Origin: an uncultured Lachnobacterium sp.
GTDB lineage: Bacteria; Bacillota; Clostridia; Lachnospirales; Lachnospiraceae
Assembly (NCBI GenBank): GCA_900548765.1
Contig: URLU01000085.1
Location: 1-9,087, forward strand
DNA length: 9,087 bases
Direction: 5' to 3'
Position 1 is the first letter of the stretch, and each line of letters begins with the position of its first letter. Positions 6,601-9,087 of the stretch are shown piece by piece. The notes under the pieces are model-generated. The model did not search any database. It had not been told where the DNA came from and saw only the letters and a program-made list of their open reading frames with translations. Both the position numbers and the translations under genes were made by a program.

Positions 6601-7001
6601 TTATCCTGAAAAAATTAAGACCGGATGGGGTTGTGGGCAGCGAGGAGAAAATATACAGGGCTATGGATAAGGATTTTGAATCCGAATCTCTGGCAATACC
6701 TGTACAGATAAATAAAAACGGCTCCCTGTCTGCCAGATCAAGCGTTTTATCCCAGGAGGAATTTGAGGTTGTCAGGGATTTTGCAGCAACCAAGATAAAA
6801 GAACTGGGACAGGATATGTTTGATGGCAGGATAGATGTAAACACAGATAGCTGCAAATACTGTGCATATGAGAGCATTTGCGGTGTCAGGGCAAAGCTTC
6901 CGGGGCTTTCGGATAAGAGCAGGCTGAAGATAGATAAAAGTGATGTTCTGGACAAGATGATAGAAGCAAACGCGATGAATAAGCTTACAGGTGAGGAGTA
7001 A
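3609..7001 (+). CDS. addB: AddB, subunit B of the AddAB helicase-nuclease
   Basis: AddB (also RexB) pairs with AddA to unwind and resect double-strand DNA ends, recognise Chi, and hand a 3' single strand to RecA for recombinational repair. The 1130 residues are near the B. subtilis length (about 1166). A Walker A motif GNSGSGKS lies at 8-15, in a degenerate helicase fold. The C-terminal PD-(D/E)XK nuclease has GNIYH (H798), GGRIDRVD (D911), VDYKSGG (D928, K930) and GTQLQL. Four cysteines, C768, C1082, C1085 and C1091, match in spacing the iron-sulfur staple I recall for AddB (C-x2-C-x5-C at the end plus one upstream), so both nuclease and cluster look intact. AGGAGG (3591-3596) precedes ATG 3609 by 12 bases, rather far, and overlaps the end of the peptidase gene. 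The stop is three bases from the addA start. No SOS box was identified. Confidence 0.96.
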   Translation: MALQFILGNSGSGKSEYIYRKITEEASQNITKNYLVIVPEQFTMQTQKKLVELSQNKAIMNIDVLSFQRLAYRVFDELGIKNVKVLEETGKNLVLRKVAQGIEDKLTVLRPNISRMGYIGEIKSLLSELMQYNISPEQLRAYINSGKLSPVLAAKLSDVLVMYEGFNDFMKDKYITAEELLNVLKGVAGDSEILRDSVIVFDEFTGFTPVQNELMSELLKICEQIYVTLTIDSREEGAFYNCTGMHELFYMPKKTIRSLMKMAGDLHVDVAEPVVLQGKKDYRFKESEEMFFLEQNLFRKNGKKYSLEVSDITLTSCKNPKEELVYTARMINDYVQNKGMRYKEIAIVTGDVENCSNYVERIFTQYNIPFFLDTTKDILFHPFIEFVRAALEIIEKDFSYEAVFRFLRCGFCDIEDEKIDTLENYILATGIRGRSAWSKRWLRSTRNKNEYDLEEMNSLRETIYQLLEPLVMVFKDKDSDVRGKIIALYELFVRLDVEKKLAEKENELLKLGEQVKSKEYGQIYEIVISLFEKYVSILGEEKIGIREFTEILDAGFDAASVAAIPPGYDNVMVGDIERTRLNGVKVLFFLGVNDGIVPKSVTKGGIISQYEREALREMDVELAPGARELTFIQRYYLYLNMTKPSNKLHISYSRLDATGKTILPSYLVGVIKRMYEKLSENTILEVSEQLDISTERAARNYLLCNEPDEDWYRIARYFYDKDRDELERLIQAKYAGFSNNPISSNVARAVYGNHIEGSVTRIEQYARCAYAYYLKYGLRLREREIKGFENVDIGNIYHEALKHYSLKLENSESDWFSVSDEIRDELAETAIEEAFEPYVFADDSVTGEARHMMERMKGIFLETIWALTNQVRRGSFVPKEFEVSFSDISETDKLHFDFGDKRSIDLGGRIDRVDTCLDADKMYVKVVDYKSGGTQFDLVKVYEGTQLQLVVYLNAAIEKNKLAHPDMNIAPAGILYYHIDDPTIEVSDNLTEKEIDDIILKKLRPDGVVGSEEKIYRAMDKDFESESLAIPVQINKNGSLSARSSVLSQEEFEVVRDFAATKIKELGQDMFDGRIDVNTDSCKYCAYESICGVRAKLPGLSDKSRLKIDKSDVLDKMIEANAMNKLTGEE

Positions 7002-7007
7002 ATTTTG
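6993..7007 (+). promoter_or_regulatory. Ribosome-binding site and TTG start of addA
   Basis: GAGGAG (6993-6998) forms the end of addB just before its TAA and is followed six bases later by TTG (7005-7007). The only codon between stop and start is ATT. This arrangement decides the addA start and favours translational coupling, with ribosomes finishing addB re-initiating on addA. Confidence 0.8.
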
Positions 7008-9087
7008 GCGGTAAAGTGGACTGAGGAACAACAAAAGGTAATTGATTACAGAGACAGAAATATTCTGGTATCGGCAGCGGCTGGTTCGGGTAAGACTGCT
7101 GTTTTGGTGGAGAGAATAATTCACAGGATTTTGGAGGATGAGAAGCCTGTGGATATTGACAGAATGCTGGTTGTTACATTTACCAAGGCAGCAGCTGCAG
7201 AGATGAGAGAGCGAATTGCAAAAGCAATCGAGACCAAGCGGCAGCTTGCAAACGAGAAAAATGAGACGGATGAGAATCTGGAGAAACAGGCATCTCTCAT
7301 TCATAATGCCCAGATTACCACAATAGATGCTTTCTGTCTCTTCGTTGTCAGAAATCATTTCGAGGAGATAAATCTGGATCCTGATTTCAGAATTGCAGAC
7401 AGCGGTGAGGTGACACTGCTTGAAAATGAAGTGATTGCGGAATTATTTGAGAGCAATTATACAAAAGAGGACAATGGGACATTTTTAAAGCTTATTGATT
7501 CCTATTCGTCAGGCAGAAATGACAACGCTGTGAGGGATATGGTCCTTAAAATATATCATGAGGCAGAGAGTGCCTCCTGGCCTTTAAAATGGATAGAGGG
7601 ACTTTCTCAAATATACCATATAGAGGATGAGGAAGAACTCCTACAGACTGACATGATAAAAAATATAACGGACTATGTGCTCATGATGATGGGAGAGTAC
7701 AGAGACCAGCTTGCAGCCCTTACAGAGCGGGCAAAGTCTGTGGCAGGACTTGAAAAGTATGTCATGACTCTGGAAAATGATAAGACACTTATGGAGTCCC
7801 TTGATGATATCAGGGATTTTGTGGCTCTTAAGGAGTTTTTCGATAAGTTTAAAATGCCTGCAATTGCAGCGGTACGTGGCTTTGATGGGGAAGAGGCAGC
7901 CAAGGAAAGCATCAAAAATGCCAGAAATGCAATAAAGGATGGCATAAACAGCATAATTAAAGCCTATTTCACTGTGGACATTCCAGAGCTCACAGAGCAT
8001 ATAAAGGGACAGGCGGATATAGTGGATGAGCTGGTCAGACTGTCCAGTGAGTATAATAAGCTCATGGAAGTCAGAAAGTGCGAAAAGCGGATAGCAACCT
8101 TTAGCGATATAGAGCATTTTGCCCTGAGAATACTGGTGGATGAGGAAAGCATGGAGAGGACAGAGACCGCCATCCAATTTTCAAAGCATTTTGAGGAAAT
8201 CATGATTGACGAGTATCAGGACAGCAATCAGGTGCAGGAAGACATCATGACTGCTATTTCAAGATGTGCAGACGGGCAGAACAACATGTTTATGGTTGGT
8301 GATGTAAAGCAGAGTATCTACAGGTTCAGACAGGCAAAGCCAGAGCTTTTTATGACAAAGTATAACAGCTTTGAGCTTAAGGAGAGCAAAAATCAGAGGA
8401 TTGACCTGCACAAAAATTTCCGAAGCAGAAAGGAAGTCATTGATTTCTGTAATGATATTTTTTATAAAATCATGGCACCAGACCTGGGAAAGGTGTCCTA
8501 TGACGAGGATTCTGCCCTCTACTGTGGTGCGCAGTTTGAGGAAGCTGATGGTATGAAACCTGAGCTTATCCTTGCGGATTTGAAGGATGAGGGGCTGGCA
8601 GACACATTGCTGGATGAGGACAGTAAGGCGGTCAGGATAGAGGCACTTATGACTGCCAGAAGAATTCAGGACTTAGTGGCAAAGGGCGCAAAGTATTCTG
8701 ACATAGTGATTCTTGCCAGAAGTCTCTCAAGCTGGGGCGCAGAGTTTGCGGATGTGCTAAAGGACTGTGGCATACCGGCTCATGTCACCTCACAGATGGG
8801 ATATTTTTCTGCTTACGAGGTGCAGATTGTACTTGCCATGCTCAAAATTCTTGACAATCCATATCAGGATATACCTATGGCAGCAGTTCTTAAAAGTCCT
8901 ATAGCAGGACTGGATGATGAGGAACTGGCAGAAATCAGGGTGGAGAATAAGGATGAAACTTTTTCTAAAGGCTTGGCAGGTATTCTCCAGAAGCAGGGAA
9001 ATGAGAAAAAGGCTAATCAAGAACAGGATAAAGAAAAAAACGAGGGTAAGGAAAATGATAATGATTTCATGGAACTTAGCCCAGCCT
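7005..9087 (+). CDS. addA: AddA, subunit A of the AddAB helicase-nuclease (3' end outside window)
   Basis: AddA is the ATP-driven 3'-5' superfamily 1A helicase of the AddAB end-processing complex and also carries a nuclease domain. The 694 whole codons here are a little over half of the usual length (about 1200). Motifs in order are: Q motif WTEEQQ (5-10), Walker A AAAGSGKT (24-31), TFTKAAAAEM (58-67), IDAFC (107-111), Walker B DEYQD (402-406), GDVKQSIYRFR (432-442) and NFRSR (471-475). The remaining helicase motifs and the nuclease domain lie beyond the window. The start is TTG at 7005: addB's TAA (6999-7001) is in this same frame, so translation must begin after it. GAGGAG (6993-6998) sits six bases before the TTG, and the Q motif follows directly. 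I see no frameshift. Residues 666-687 form a Lys/Glu/Asn/Asp-rich stretch that is probably a variable surface loop. Confidence 0.96.
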   Translation, partial: MAVKWTEEQQKVIDYRDRNILVSAAAGSGKTAVLVERIIHRILEDEKPVDIDRMLVVTFTKAAAAEMRERIAKAIETKRQLANEKNETDENLEKQASLIHNAQITTIDAFCLFVVRNHFEEINLDPDFRIADSGEVTLLENEVIAELFESNYTKEDNGTFLKLIDSYSSGRNDNAVRDMVLKIYHEAESASWPLKWIEGLSQIYHIEDEEELLQTDMIKNITDYVLMMMGEYRDQLAALTERAKSVAGLEKYVMTLENDKTLMESLDDIRDFVALKEFFDKFKMPAIAAVRGFDGEEAAKESIKNARNAIKDGINSIIKAYFTVDIPELTEHIKGQADIVDELVRLSSEYNKLMEVRKCEKRIATFSDIEHFALRILVDEESMERTETAIQFSKHFEEIMIDEYQDSNQVQEDIMTAISRCADGQNNMFMVGDVKQSIYRFRQAKPELFMTKYNSFELKESKNQRIDLHKNFRSRKEVIDFCNDIFYKIMAPDLGKVSYDEDSALYCGAQFEEADGMKPELILADLKDEGLADTLLDEDSKAVRIEALMTARRIQDLVAKGAKYSDIVILARSLSSWGAEFADVLKDCGIPAHVTSQMGYFSAYEVQIVLAMLKILDNPYQDIPMAAVLKSPIAGLDDEELAEIRVENKDETFSKGLAGILQKQGNEKKANQEQDKEKNEGKENDNDFMELSPA

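Noticed and set aside
6747..7358. A 203-codon open frame on the - strand across the addB-addA junction.
   Set aside because: It lies wholly antisense to two well-supported genes, has no good ribosome site, and its translation looks like random Cys/Leu/Ile/Ser-rich sequence. It is a shadow of the + strand coding.
7641..8203. Overlapping - strand open frames of 178, 93 and 79 codons inside addA.
   Set aside because: They are antisense to the strongly motif-supported addA frame. No family resemblance or start signals were seen.
3609..9087. A hidden defence system in the addB-addA region (helicase plus PD-(D/E)XK nuclease).
   Set aside because: The motif order, the Fe-S cysteine spacing and the gene pair fit housekeeping AddAB exactly. 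No additional defence genes, integrase or compositional break is visible.

Overview
The window looks like ordinary chromosome from a low-to-mid-GC Gram-positive anaerobe. The most likely source is a Clostridia member near Lachnospiraceae (Roseburia/Agathobacter-like). This is inferred from AddAB-type rather than RecBCD-type recombination genes, purine-rich Shine-Dalgarno sites, AT-rich intergenic regions, and purine genes split in the way I recall for clostridia. All supported genes lie on the + strand. I see no rRNA, tRNA, CRISPR array, transposase or phage gene.

Layout: (1) Bases 2-94 are the last 30 codons of a UPF0210/DUF711 family protein, followed by a clear rho-independent terminator at 101-142. 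(2) Bases 364-2443 are a two-gene purine module: a PurO-type IMP cyclohydrolase, then a stand-alone AICAR formyltransferase. Together they would do the last two steps to IMP that bifunctional PurH does in most bacteria. A plausible promoter (289-317) precedes the first gene, with a perfect inverted repeat directly upstream of its -35. (3) Bases 2444-2693 are dense in signals: a good extended -10 promoter (2479-2507), a strong terminator only about 45 bases further on (2552-2587), then a second good promoter (2622-2651) with dyads over its -35/spacer and its start site. The first promoter plus the terminator would define an RNA of about 75 nt. (4) Bases 2694-9087 hold three tightly spaced genes: a membrane-anchored or secreted C39-like cysteine peptidase, addB, and addA (cut by the window edge).

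PurO would act after the formyltransferase to close the IMP ring. AddA and AddB form the helicase-nuclease that processes double-strand DNA ends for RecA-dependent repair. Why a cell-envelope peptidase-like protein heads the addBA operon is not evident. The most unusual items are the split PurH pair, the promoter-terminator cassette at 2479-2587, the peptidase/addBA linkage and the dyad-rich promoter in front of it.
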